Shown here: positions 11,560 through 22,529 of the stretch, in pieces | How the letters are laid out: each line of letters starts with the position of its first letter | How positions within the stretch are numbered: position 1 is the stretch's first letter | Origin: Isoetes taiwanensis | Taxonomy: Eukaryota; Streptophyta; Lycopodiopsida; Isoetales; Isoetaceae | Length of the DNA: 64,000 nt | NCBI GenBank assembly: GCA_021234155.1 | Contig: JAJEKV010000038.1 | Span: 9,822,092-9,886,091, forward strand | Direction of reading: 5' to 3' | Translations under genes and position numbers: made by a program | Notes under the pieces: model-generated | Databases searched by the model: none | Told to the model about the DNA's origin: nothing | What the model saw: only the letters and a program-made list of their open reading frames with translations

Positions 11560-12000
11560 GGTTAGTACCATATGACACAACATGCACCACTTTACACACC
11601 ACAAATTCCATCCTAACAAACTTTGAACCAACTGGCGTCATATTCACCACATGTGGTGTGGCATGTGGCACCAAACCGGTGCCACATGCCACACCACATA
11701 TGGCACTACAATGCACCCAAAGCACCACATATGGCAATCCATTACTTCGCACCACAAATAGCGTCAAAGACACCACATGTGGTGCAAAATGTGGATCCAT
11801 AGTGGTGCCACATTAGACACCATGTCTGGCAGGCATCCACCACCCCATATGTGGCAGATAGCGTGGTGCAATATTTAGCGCAGCAGTTGGCACCACATAT
11901 GGCAGACAATCCACCATTCACAAGTATCACCATATCTAACATCACATATGACAATAAGTATAGAAACATATGGAAGCCAATTCACTATTCAGATAAGGTA
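11560..12000. repeat. CACCACATATGGCA-rich repeat with perfect 22-bp inverted repeat
   Basis: Many irregular copies of CACCACATATGGCA and CACCACATGTGGTG. Inside, 11651-11672 is the exact reverse complement of 11678-11699 with a 5-nt loop (AAACC at 11673-11677). The repeat units are themselves partly palindromic. Confidence 0.85.
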
Positions 12001-12879
12001 CCACGTTTGGTACTATATGTGACACTACATATGCTACAAACTACATTATTAACAAATAATTGGCACCATATGACCGTCTGTAACACATTTGAGCTACATA
12101 CCACCGTGGAACTGAAATTATCCACCACAACTTCGAAACTAGCGGCACAAATTTCCTACACATAACTTACAACACACCCAAATGAGAAGTAAGTGGTACA
12201 CGATAGTTCAAGCTTGCTAGACCTTGCTGGAAAATAACGGGTTCAATATTAAATTGCATCATATGGTGGTTCCGTAAAGAAGAAGGTTGAAAAGTACCTA
12301 TTTTTTCAATTGATTTTCCCCAGAGATTCTTCTTACTGACTTGAGGAGGCTTGAATTGTGGCCTAGTCATTTCGGAGAGGAAGCATCATCCGTGGCATTT
12401 TGCTCGCTTCCTCACTATTTGAAATGCTTGCAATGCTTCCTCTTACGTTGGGACGAGAGGCTTGAACCCTTTTCTCTTAACTGTTGCTTAAACTCAACCG
12501 GTTTATTTCTTTTCCTTTTTGTGTGAAGGTAATACATTAATAGCCATAGTCAGTGAGGCCATGCCTCCCTGCACACTTCCTTTGTGTGATTTTCTGTAAA
12601 GGGACATATATTCATTATACCTCTCCTTGCTCAGATTCTTCAACCTGCATGATGAAACAAAACAATATTTTAAACAACAGAGAATCATGGGCATCCCCGA
12701 ATCTAGAATACAACCCACCTGTAAGTGGATTTTCCTAATACTTTCGGTCCCCAAAGCATTTCGATTTCTTCTTGTGTGGCGTAATGCTTTTCTTTTTGTA
12801 CATTTCCTTTGTAGGTGTATCCCGTGGCATTCAAGTCGGTATGATCGAGCTATTTCGTGATCGATCTTCTTGCCAGAAA

Positions 12880-13013
12880 TCAGAAATGGTCTTGCCAGAT
12901 TAAGGAAGCGTGATCAGAGTTTTTGAGGGAAAATGAAAATTCAGAATCAGAAATGGTCTTGCCGGATTAAGGGAGTGTGATCAGAGTTTTTGAGGGAAAA
13001 TGATCGTGTAATT
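12880..13013. repeat. 67-bp tandem duplication
   Basis: Two copies start with TCAGAAATGGTCTTGCC at 12880 and 12947 and both run through TGATCAGAGTTTTTGAGGG. They differ at a few positions. Confidence 0.85.
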
Positions 13014-14890
13014 CAGAAAGGACAAAATTTTGAATAAGTAATCATGTGTATATTTGAAAAAATAACTGCCTCTCCCACTACAAATTCGGTAGTTCCCACC
13101 ACACTTAGCACCCAAAAATGTGGTGCTAAAATGCACGTTTTTGTTCCACTACAACATGCTTTCACCCGTCATATACATAAAACGTATTAAGGGAATGGAA
13201 TTCCTCACTTATAAATTTGCAACTATGATTTAGAACTATTAGGACAAAAAAAGAAAAATATAACATTTGAAATGATATTTAAATGACGCTAATATGGCAC
13301 TCTTGTTGCATAAAAACAAAGAAAAAATAAAAAATAAAAATAAATGCGATAACCATTACGATCTTTCCATCACGATCTTTGGATCAACGTGTATAAAGTG
13401 GCCTGGATTCAGCTGATATTGAGGATCAATTGACCATGCTCGGTTTGAGGTGAGTTTCATGAAAGCCTTTAGGATTTTCATTATCTATCCATGATGGTAG
13501 ACATGCCTGGACATATTTTTTTGCTAGAGTAAATAGGTAGTCTGATTGTTTTTTATGCTTTTGCAGAACCGAATAATAGAAGGCCAGTAATATATGGTGA
13601 TTTTTTGCAAGGCATGCTTGCAATGCTACTTGGTAGGTATAAACAGTTCTTCGGGCACAATTTAAAATGTAGATTATAGGTTACATTTGAGCTCCAGTAT
13701 TTTGGTGTCAGAGGGATATCTATGTATTCTGCATGCTTCCTTCAATGTTTTGTGCATTAGATTTTATTGTTTCTTATAGTGTGAAGCTGGAACTCTTTAC
13801 AAATGTATAAAAGCAGGGTTAGTGGAAAAGGTATTGGTTTTAATTTTACAAGTAGTTATCATGAGAAAATAGAGGCGTACACCTAAACTTAGGTAGACCA
13901 GATAGATCTTTTGCAAATGCCTAAACAATTGACATCTTTAATTCCTCTGATTAGATTTTAGGGACTATTATTCCACATTATGTCTATCTTTCTCCATTGG
14001 TGGCATCTTCCATAACTGCAACTTGCATCCACTATTAGAATCTGACACATGTTGTTCCTGCAGATTCTTAGATGTACTATTCTATCCTTGCGATACATAT
14101 TCCATCATTCTATTTGTTCCGTCTTAGCAAACTAATGACGCCAAAGAGTTCTGATTTGACTAGGGGGTTTTACTGAGGCAAAGACATGATTATTCAATTT
14201 TTTTCTACAACGATTTTTCTAAAGGCCTAATTGAGTGCACCATGCATGCCAATCACTGCATATTTAGATGCATAGTACCCAACCCCATTAGCACCTACTG
14301 TACTGAGAAGAATAATGACTTGCAAAACTTGCGAGAGTGAGAAATGTACACTGGTTGTGACAGCCCACTACATGTAAAAAATTTCCAAATAAAGTTAAAA
14401 ATCATCTCAAGGTCTCTGGAAAAAATAAAGTTACATATACCTTCTTCCACGACATTGTCGGCGGGTTCCCAAAGTAGAGAAGAAGTTTAAGACAACATGC
14501 CCAACAATGTTAAACCTGCAGCAACAGAGAGCTCATTGTAGAAGCATCTTTCCACTAGCAAAAGTTCATCTTTTTAGCAAAGAAAGGCTGAATTTAGAAC
14601 TGACAATAAGCTCTTCATTATTCAGGAAGTGGAGTAAAAAATTCATAACTGAGTCTTCATAACAAGCTCTTCCAGCTGTTTTACAAAGTTGAACTTAACC
14701 CTTTATATTAGCCTCTAAAATAGAATCATGTTCCATTCGTTTGATTGAGAGCATGCAACCCTCTTGTCCACAAATGGTAGAGTTCTTCCATCAATTACTT
14801 GAAATTAAAATCCTGCATTATACTACTTAAATTCCAGCTTTGATAACGTCACATTTTCAGACTAGCAATCATTTATGGATCCCTCTAACC
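13014..14890. other. No gene seen
   Basis: AT-rich sequence with no convincing ORF longer than 65 codons, no RNA gene and no clear repeat apart from short A/T runs. Confidence 0.45.
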
Positions 14891-14894
14891 TATA

Positions 14895-15070
14895 TGAATA
14901 TCTAGCATAATAACATGGGGTTTCATTTGTGTTTTGTACGCTTTTTACTAAGGTTTTTCTATGATTTGGTTGTCGTACTCATCCAAGTGTACTAAATAGT
15001 ATTTTTAGAGTGCACCCTTATCGTGGTCATTGATTCTTGACGGAGGCAAAATCTTGTGGTCCTGATTATA
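14895..15070. repeat. Dispersed repeat end (TAGCATAATAACA family)
   Basis: CTAGCATAATAACATGGGG opens a stretch that continues with a pyrimidine-rich run, TTTTTCTATGATTTGGTTG and TACTAAATAGTATTTTTAGAGTGCACCC. The same order of phrases occurs at about 20853 and 46219, and inverted at about 41965-42080. Confidence 0.7.
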
Positions 15071-15421
15071 TTTGCCGATATGCGAAGGCGTGACCATAGA
15101 ATTTTTTACAAGTATTTTATAAGGGGTTGAAAAATGGCCTACCCGTTTACTTAGGGTTTCGAAAAATTCTTTTGCAATTTCTTCTAGTTTGATTGTGGAG
15201 TTGCCGATCTTGTAATTTATTCATGCCAAATTCCAGTACTATAGTTTGGGGCGAGACTTGCTTCCAAGTTCTCTTCGATCTGGACTATCTTTTGTTGAAT
15301 GCAGTTTCGATTGGTGTTGGTCTCGGCCTCCCAGAAGGCCCATCATTATGCTGGTTTTCTCTGCTTTTGCCTTCTACTTATGTCTTGAGGAAGGCGTCCA
15401 GTCTGTAAGTTTAGCTTGATT

Positions 15422-15469
15422 GATTGCTCTGAGTTAGGGCATTAAGATTGCTCTGAGTTAGGGCATTAA
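15422..15469. repeat. 24-bp exact tandem duplication
   Basis: GATTGCTCTGAGTTAGGGCA plus TTAA occurs twice without spacing (15422-15445 and 15446-15469). Confidence 0.95.
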
Positions 15470-15833
15470 GCAGTGCCTTGTATAATGCGGTCTGTCTTTT
15501 GGAACTTGCTTTGAGCTAAAAATTTAGATCCCCAGTGGTGTTTGCTTGGAGCTTCAAGTGTGATAATAATGGCCACAAATTTCTGCCCTCCCAATTGCTG
15601 GTGTAGCGAGCCAAATCAACATTTCGATATGTTGCTTTCCTCGAAATCTCCAAGTATGCTGGCGGAATCATGTCGATTCAACACTTGAGGTATACTATTT
15701 CTCATCTTTGCCTATGTTACCATATCATTTACTTGTTAAACAATATATACCGGTAAGTTGTTGCTTTTATATGATTTTCTTAATTGTGTTTTCTTAAAAC
15801 TGTTTTTTGCAGTACTATGTGCACAAAGAAAAG

Positions 15834-16340
15834 GTGAATGAGGTTCACAATAAACGGGCACTCATACTTCAATCTAGTACTGATAACAAATGCTGGAGGG
15901 GCAGGAGATGTGCATGCAGTATCAGTAAAGGGATCAAATACTAGATGGCAAGCAATGTCCAGAAATTGGAGTCAGAATTGGTAGAGCATGGCTAGAGTTT
16001 GTCATTTCAGGTAACCATCAGCAATGGCAAAACTGTGAGATCATATGATGCAGCTCCTTCAAAACTGATTTTGATTGCATGTGAATGAGATTCACAGTAA
16101 CCGGGCATTCATACTTTAATCTAGTGCTCATAACAATGTTGGAGGGGCAGCGGATGTGCATGCAGTGTTAATAAAGGGATTAAACAGTGGATGGCAAGCA
16201 ATGTCCAGAAATTGGGGTCAAAATTGACAGAGTACCAGCCCGTAAGATGGCCAGAGTTTATCATTTTAGGTTACCACTAGTGATGGCAAAACTGTGACAT
16301 CATATGATACAGCTCCTTCAAAACAGGTTTTGATTGAATG
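15834..16340. repeat. ~250-bp tandem duplication
   Basis: The block starting GTGAATGAGGTTCACA at 15834 recurs at 16081 (GTGAATGAGATTCACA). Both contain GATGTGCATGCAGT, CAAGCAATGTCCAGAAATTG and GATCATATGA or CATCATATGA followed by AGCTCCTTCAAAAC. The copies differ by point changes and small indels. Confidence 0.9.
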
Positions 16341-16619
16341 TATCTACTTTGAATGTATCTATTTTTATTTGCCTCTAAAGAGTTTGCTAGATATTGAGGC
16401 ACTTGCTTCGTTATTTCGTTATTGAAGACTCATTGGCATATTACAATTCAGCTTTGAATTAAAGTTGCTCCATGTATGGCTCTATAATCCATTCATATGC
16501 CAACAATAGGAGCGCACTCTTTTAAGTGTGTTTCATGGTCAATGGTTGAAATCACTTGGTACAACATATGTTGTGATCGGCACAACTTTTTCATAACACA
16601 GCTGTGTAAGCAGGTTTTT

Positions 16620-16717
16620 GTTAATGAGAGAAATTTGGTCAACGAAATAGGTCGCAGTACCCTCCTTTCGTTAATGAGAGAAATTTGGTCAACGAAATAG
16701 GTCGTAGTACCCTCCTG
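16620..16717. repeat. 50-bp tandem duplication
   Basis: GTTAATGAGAGAAATTTGGT starts at 16620 and 16670. The copies differ mainly at one base (GTCGCAG against GTCGTAG). Confidence 0.95.
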
Positions 16718-16965
16718 GAAAGGGAAAATTTGTTATTGTCAAGCAAATTGCAATGGCAGTCAGCACATGTTTGGCTCGCCATTTTTTTATCCACGGGAAA
16801 AGCACTGTATGGGCATGCCTTCATTGTGTTGGAACATAAAACTTGGAACAGGCATAGCGTCACCAGTGCTCCTGGAAATTGCCATGGCGATGTTTTTGAC
16901 CAGGTGGGCAAGGCGTGGGTGCTGAATGCGAGCTTTATGGGAGCAGTTTAACATCATTCCCAGAG

Positions 16966-17021
16966 ATTACTGAACATGTCGAGAAGATCGCGATGGCGAT
17001 CTTCCCGACAAGTTCAGTAAT
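16966..17021. repeat. Long imperfect hairpin next to methyltransferase copy 2
   Basis: ATTACTGAACATGTCGAGAA plus GATCGC (16966-16991) pairs with 16996-17021 at 24 of 26 positions around a 4-nt loop GATG. It lies about 180 bp past the 3' end of copy 2. It could be a transcript-end structure, a mobile-element terminus or a chance foldback. Confidence 0.7.
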
Positions 17022-17653
17022 ACTATTCGGATAATAATGCACAACTTTCGGTTAATAATACACAAGTTCAGTAATTCTAATCGGTTAAAAAAAGTAACAA
17101 AATATACACAAGTTCAATAAAAGCACATAACTTTTATAATAGTTCAAAGTGATTACATGAGCTTTCACATCCAATAAAGCTAGATTACATCATTAAGTCC
17201 GTTCTATTGAGTCTCTTTTACAGAATCTGGATTAATGCCAAGTTCCTTGGCCATTCTATCTGCATGTTCCTTTCCTACCGCAAGGGTCTGTGAGAGATCC
17301 ATTTCGGAATATCCTGTAATTGAAGAGATCTCTACGTTCATTGCATTGGCGATATCCTGCACACGCCTTGAGCACTGTGTATCCATCAATTCCTCCTGTA
17401 GATCACTAGAGAATCCAGACGTGCCCAGTAATTTCCTTCTCTTGCTTCCTTCGATGTTTTCTGGGTCTTCAGACTGAGAGTCGGCTTCAGATGTACCCAC
17501 GAATGCAAATTGGGTAGATTGTTTGTTGAGCATACCAGTTATTAATGGCAATGCACTTTCAAATTTCTGGTTCAGTACCTCGAGCTTTTCGAATGTATGA
17601 TCAAGTGCAGCCGAGTCCTTTTCCGTCTTCTCTAGCAAAGCCCGAGTTTCCTG

Positions 17654-18145
17654 TCACCTCTGTTCAAAGCCTTTCTGATCTAACTGATCCAGAATCTCGT
17701 CCATTTTACTCAGATCGGTCTCCTGTGTTATTGTGAGGTCTGACACATCTGCACCATTAGGAACTTCTTTGTGAATTTCTTCTTCTTCTTCACACTTAGA
17801 CCTTGCCATTTTCTCTAAAGTCTCGAAGAAGGATCTCAAAAACCTGCACAACTTGTCGTCATACTCAAAGGAAACGCTACGTTTCCCGTACATCAGAGCC
17901 ACTCTAGAAGCTGTCCCCGCGGAGAAGAAGTCAAGAATAGCACCCTCTTCGGGAACCTCCTTGACCATGGCGTAAATATATGACGTTTTAGCCTGGCCTT
18001 TAAGAACGAAGTCCCCTTCCATAGCTGCCCATGAGAACTTGGGCTTACCTGTGAAGTATTCCTGATACTTTTTTTTTTGTTTTCCCGTCCATCTCCTCAT
18101 TACTTGTAATTGGATATTTTGGAAGAGGTGTGCCTCTGGGTGCAT
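17654..18145 (-). pseudogene. Copy 2, AdoMet-binding-loop region
   Basis: Residues 69-96 of this frame (about 17941-17858) read G-A-I-L-D-F-F-S-A-G-T-A-S-R-V-A-L. They continue M-Y-G-K-R-S-V-S-F-E-Y-D-D. This lines up with L-G-A-F-S-G-S-G-T-T-A-V-C-A-L-K-K-G-R-N-V-I-S-V-D-I-D of copy 3. Glycines of the F-x-G-x-G-T loop are altered (S-A-G-T in place of S-G-S-G-T-T). The acidic residue at the end of the next strand is kept. An acidic run (C-E-E-E-E-E-I-H) follows. The same frame continues past the TGA at 17654 into a 144-residue tail. Confidence 0.6.
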
Positions 18146-18206
18146 TGGTCCCCTAAGTTAGATGCAGCTCCAACCTGGGCTGCACATGCAAGATACGTGC
18201 CTCACT

Positions 18207-19205
18207 TCAATTGATCGTTACATGGCTGACGTAATACTGAAATTCCTTAACCATTTTCTTGCTAACGCAGCCATGTTCTTCATAAGCACCCGTGGAGACA
18301 TGTGAACTCCCCTGGATCTGACTTTGGCTGTACAAGCAGTTTGGCAAGTGGACAGATCTCATGACGATGTGATACACATTTGCAGTTGTCATGCTTGCAA
18401 TCCTGTTGAATAGTTCCGTGTACTTTTTAACTTCCCAGACAGTGTTGAAACTGCGGCCCCCCACAAGAATACCAGATTTTGTTACTGTTTGCACAATGTT
18501 TCTCTTTTCTTTCAGTTTCCTTGCTTCATCTGGTTTGAGTATAGCTAGAATAGCTTCTAAGAAAACACTTGGAAGATTTCCCTGGACGTGATCCTTGTTA
18601 TAGTTGGCCTTGATATAATCAAAATCCATACCTGCTATATCAAGTAGCCTCTATTCATTGAGCTCAGGGAAGAGTGCCACAAGCTCCTCCATGTTGTCGT
18701 ATTGTTTATCTAACAAGCAATTGGCATATGATAGCACCTCACGGTGCATCAAGGTCAGAGTTCTGAGGTCTAAGGCCCTCTGCTTGCAGTCATGCCTGCC
18801 GGTATATCCAGGTTGCACCTTCAAAAATGTCTTTCCCACCAGAATCTCGTCCATAAGTTGGGCTACCTCTGCATTATTCATTCCACGAAGGTAACTGAGA
18901 AATGTTTTATTGAAAAAATCTTTTGTTGGCTTGTCTGGCAGTTCCCCATGATCATCTGATAGCTTCCGTCCTACCCACTTATTTACAACCTCCGTGAACT
19001 TTGCCCATGGTTCGTCGTGCATAAACAGAAACTGCTTTTCGTCTTTAAGTTCTTTGACCTTCAATGCAGTGGTCGCCACTTCAACAAAATCCTGAAAAGA
19101 AATGCTGGTTAGGATCGCGGTCGCGATCTGTTTCAGTAAAAAGTGAATAGGCTTATCTTCCAAGCTGATGTTACTGCTGTGCCCGTTTGTCCTTGCGGAG
19201 GGCAA
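18207..19205 (-). pseudogene. Copy 2, middle region
   Basis: Two frames, 19205-18651 and 18629-18207, are in the same phase and separated only by one TAG (N-E-stop-R-L-L-D-I-A). The product is well folded in appearance: E-P-W-A-K-F-T-E-V-V-N-K-W-V-G-R-K-L, then K-K-Y-T-E-L-F-N-R-I-A-S-M. Just before F-V-E-V-A-T-T-A the DNA CATTTCTTTTCAG suggests an acceptor, so the preceding codons (around the GATCGCGGTCGCGATC motif) are probably intron. In copy 3 the corresponding place holds an Asn/Trp-rich exon (W-E-D-C-R-A-N-Y-P). Confidence 0.5.
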
Positions 19206-19543
19206 CCGAAAGCCTTGTGCTGATTACGCAGTTGTTGAAGCTTCTCCATTAGTGGCTCTCTATACACAGTGTCTGCAATTATGTCGTTGCATTGAAGAGG
19301 TAATTGGATGTACTCACTGTTGGACAGGTTTCCATTGAGCACCCGTGTTCTTCTTTTGGCATAAACTTTAGCAAACTCCAGGCGTTGTTCGACACTGCCC
19401 ATCACAGAGCAAAGGATCTGAGCAGCAAATATACTGTGGTTTCCAGAAATAATGTAGATTTTTTTGTTGTCAAGCTCCTCAGACCTCGGCAAGTAATTAT
19501 TTTCCTGCGAAAGAAAGTAATTTAGTATTTTAATATATAACAC
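19133..19543 (-). pseudogene. Copy 2, ParB-like core
   Basis: The exon begins after CTTTCGCAG and reads E-N-N-Y-L-P-R-S-E-E-L-D, then I-Y-I-I-S-G-N-H-S-I-F-A-A-Q. The preceding exon ends V-V-P-F-D-P-I-T. P-F-D-P plus I-x-G-N-H-x-x-x-A-A is the signature order of ParB/sulfiredoxin-fold proteins (typically I-D-G-x-H-R-x-x-A). Copy 3 has V-D-P-N-Q and V-L-G-G-T-H-N-Y-K-A at the same place. In bacteria this fold is often fused to N4/N6 methylases. The downstream part drifts out of frame near 19200. Confidence 0.6.
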
Positions 19544-19939
19544 TCATGTATGTATACAAAGTACTTACTTTGTGATGGGGTCAAAAGGCACAACATCTGC
19601 CAGAGTGAGAACCTCTGTAGGGCACTTCTTGAAGCTCCTTATTAGCGTTTGCACATGATCGTTAGATCGAAATCTGTGCGTCATTGTTGCTGGAGCTGTC
19701 TCACAGTCGAAGATACTTACTTTTGTGAACCAATTCACCCCCATTGGATAAAAATTTTTAAACTCTTCGAGCTTTTTTGCTGTCTGTTCTGCAAGCTTTT
19801 TTTTCCTCAGCAGGGTTGAACTTCAGTTCCTCAAGCATACGAGTAGCAAAAGGCCAAGTTATTGCAGTTGAAGTGGCTGTTGGGACACCTAATGAGATAG
19901 GAGTAGATGATGTAGAAGGCTAGCTCTTATCATCTGTAT

Positions 19940-20859
19940 TTAAATTCTGAAGTTTAATCTTGAAAGTACGTGTCTTCCTTTGTACTGGTTCTTCCTTTCA
20001 CTAGAATCTACTATAGGGGGAGGCATGAGCAATTTCGGAGCAGTAGGATCTACAACTGCTGAAGAAATTTGATTACTAGAGGAAGTCACTGCTGGATTTT
20101 TCGGTGCAGATGATTCACCAACTGCAGCCAGTGGAACAACAGTCCTTTTTTTAGCAACTGCACACAACCAATTTGTATCCATACACGAGGGTAGCTTGTT
20201 GTCTTTAGTAGCCTTTAAGGCACAAGAAGGAGGCTTCTTATCTACCGACAACCCCTTTCTGCACTTGCTGAAGCCCACAAGAAGGTCTCTGTTGCACTTG
20301 ATACCAGAGAGAGACAAAGAATCATATGATGGCAGAATCTAACCATACCCCTTTGCACTCGTTGGCACACCCTTTCCACTAGCCGGCTTGTTCTGTTTGC
20401 TTGCGACCATGATGCAAGGGTCGTAAGTTCTGCCATCGCAAGATGTACTCCACAAACTGCAGTTGCTGCGTGTCCTCCACGCTACATATAATAGCATCCT
20501 GCACGTTATTCTTCGTACCCTCCCACATGGCAACGATCGATGCCCAACTATTCAAAATCATCTGGCCCCTTTCCTGTCCTGAAGAAGAGGCAGAGGTCCT
20601 TCCTGTGGTCCCCTTTGATATGTGGTATTGCCTGGGCAATTTCCATGCACCACTTCCGACTTTTGTCGGGAGTTATTATACACGTGGGTTCAACGTTTGG
20701 CCCTCGGAAGAGGTCAAGTGCTGCATAAAGATCATTAAAAAGGTTAAGGACATCGCCATGGCTTTTATGTTTAGCTAAATTTAAGTTAACAAACATCTTA
20801 ATACAAAAGTGCTTCCAAGTAACGCGACCGCGATCCTTTAGACAACTAATATGTAGCAT
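19940..20859 (-). pseudogene. Copy 2, N-terminal region
   Basis: Three overlapping frames (20859-20548, 20639-20379, 20533-20339) read as one protein interrupted by two frame changes: R-K-W-C-M-E-I-A-Q-A-I-P-H-I-K-G, then A-I-I-C-S-V-E-D-T-Q-Q-L-Q-F-V-E-Y. A linker rich in S, P, A and V follows (20317-19940). The N-terminal part shows no clear match to the N-terminus of copy 3. The two genes may differ there, or one may be rearranged. Confidence 0.4.
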
Positions 20860-21775
20860 AATAACAGGGGGTTACTTTTAGATTTTTATACGCTTTTTCA
20901 TATGGTTTTTCTATGATTTCGTTGTTGTATTCGTTGAGGTGTACTAAATAGTATTTCTAGAGTGCACCCTTTATGGGCCATTGATTTTCGTTGGTTGGAA
21001 AAATCCGAGGGTTGTTGTCTTTCTCTGCATGTGTTTGTGCATGAACACTATGCAAGTGTGTGCATGTGCATGTGCACATGCATGTGCATGTGTGTGCATG
21101 TGCACATGCATGTGCATGTGTGTGCATGTGCATGTTCATATGCATGTGCAAGTGCAAGTGCATGTGCATGTGTGCATGTGTGTGCATGTGTACTTGCCCT
21201 CTTGGATTCTTATTGGGAGTGGATTTTACTACCCACGAGATGGATTTTTTGCTCACACTTACAAAGGTATTTGTTTTTTAATGTTTCTTGATTAGCATAA
21301 TGTTTTTTTTACAAGGTATTGGTTTCACGATTCTACAATGTAGTCTTTGCAAAACCCCTTTTTGTTTCCTTCCTATGATTTCTTGCTTGATTCAAGTTTA
21401 GGCCTTACATTTTGCTTTCAACTCTTGGATATTTCTCGCTTCCGGATTGTTCATAGCGGCCAGCCTTTTAGCTTCAATCAACAAACGGATTCTTATGCAC
21501 ACAACAAAGCGGATTATTCCACGCCCTTTTCCATGTCACGCCGATCAGGTCAAACGGTGGCCACAAGAATACATTTATATTGTAGGTTTGGAACTTTAAT
21601 CGAACCATAAGGTGAATCATGCATTACCTTTAAGCTAGAGATGGAGCATCCAAAATCATATGGATTGATAAACAATGGTGTCATTGTGAAAGAGAAATAG
21701 TTGTAGCGAAGTAACAATATGTAGCATAATAACAGGAGGGTTTTCTTTGTGTTGTAAACTTTATGACTTTGGAAT
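20850..21775. mobile_element. Composite dispersed element, copy 1
   Basis: From ATATGTAGCATAATAACAGG at about 20852 the sequence is closely similar to 46217 onward, through the TGCATG array, CTTGCCCTCTTGGATTCTTA, AGCTAGAGATGGAGCATC and a second ATATGTAGCATAATAACAGG at about 21717. Both copies then run into the same foldback unit. No transposase-like ORF is inside, so it is non-autonomous. It lies at the 5' side of methyltransferase copy 2. Confidence 0.75.
21040..21195. repeat. TGCATG/GTGCATGTGCAC microsatellite
   Basis: About 150 bp of nearly uninterrupted alternating purine and pyrimidine, mostly GTGCATGTGCATG and GTGCACATGCATG units. Its twin is at 46425-46572 in the second copy of the composite element. 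The Met/His/Cys-rich ORFs over it are artefacts. Confidence 0.93.
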
Positions 21776-21815
21776 AATGGGGCGTCCCTAAGGCCCGAGA
21801 AGGAACTAAAAAAAA

Positions 21816-22401
21816 ATTTTGCAACACAAACCATTAACATCCAACATATAAAAATTAAATCCCCAACACATAACAACCATTGACATTAACAACCAACACA
21901 TAACTACCATTGACATTAATTAACATAACCATTGGGTCAACACATTTAAATTAAAATCCCCTTAAACCCCCTTTGGTTTGGGTGCATATTCACACGGGGG
22001 TGGCGTAGGGCAGCGAGAGCCCTCATAATTGTATTTTGCACGTACGAAATCAACACCATATAGTATTCCGCTTGAAATCTTATAGTATTTTGCGAATCTT
22101 ATTATACAGTATAGCAAATTTTGTACTTGCATACCCCACAAACGAGGAACTTTACGTACGGTATAGATTAAGGAATAAGGGGTGAATATGCCTATCCAAT
22201 GACTCAAGTTGCCGGAGTCACCCGGTGTGAATATGCACCCAAACCAAAGGGGGTTTAAGGGGGATTTTTAAATGTGTTTTAAATATGGTTATGTTAATTA
22301 ATGTCAATGGTAGTTATGTGTGTTGGTTGTTAATGTCAATGGTTGTTATGTGTTGGGGGATTTAATTTTTATATGTTGGATGTTAATGGTTTGTGTTGCA
22401 A
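21816..22401. mobile_element. Foldback / MITE element, copy M1
   Basis: TTTTGCAACACAAACCATTA at 21813 is inverted at the other end (TAATGGTTTGTGTTGCAA at about 22386-22403). Inner arms CCCCCTTTGGTTTGGGTGCA (about 21966) and TGCACCCAAACCAAAGGGGG (about 22232-22251) are exact reverse complements. Each arm is about 150-190 bp, with a middle of about 220 bp containing ACGAGGAACTTTACGTACG. Related units are at 25342-25800, 39095-39500 and 47328-47945. Confidence 0.85.
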
Positions 22402-22529
22402 TAAACCCCTTAGCGAAATCGTGGCCGCGATTAGTGAGGGCACTTGAAACCTCAAACGTATACAAATATAGGTAAGCAAACATGTTAAAACAAAAGTGCT
22501 TCCAAGGAACACGACCGCGATCCTTGGAA

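Larger units (their letters stand above)
17204..20859 (-). pseudogene. ParB-like / DNA methyltransferase family member, degenerate (copy 2)
   Basis: Successive minus-strand frames give one long protein of at least 1000 residues. In order these are an N-terminal part (20859-20339), a Ser/Pro/Ala-rich linker (20317-19940), a ParB-like part (about 19860-19140), a middle part (19205-18207), an AdoMet-loop-like part (18145-17654) and a charged tail (17653-17204). GT-AG junctions fit at V-V-P-F-D-P-I-T|gtaagt and at cgcag|G-A-A before N-N-Y-L-P-R. In-frame stops TAG at 18651-18653 and TGA at 17654-17656, plus frame changes near 20500, 19770, 19200 and 18200, show decay. The overall order matches copy 3. 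No D-P-P-Y-like motif is visible, so it is probably catalytically dead as well as broken. Confidence 0.6.

Noticed and set aside
20957-21295. Met/His/Cys-rich ORFs on both strands (also 46327-46678)
   Set aside because: They are direct read-through of the TGCATG microsatellite.
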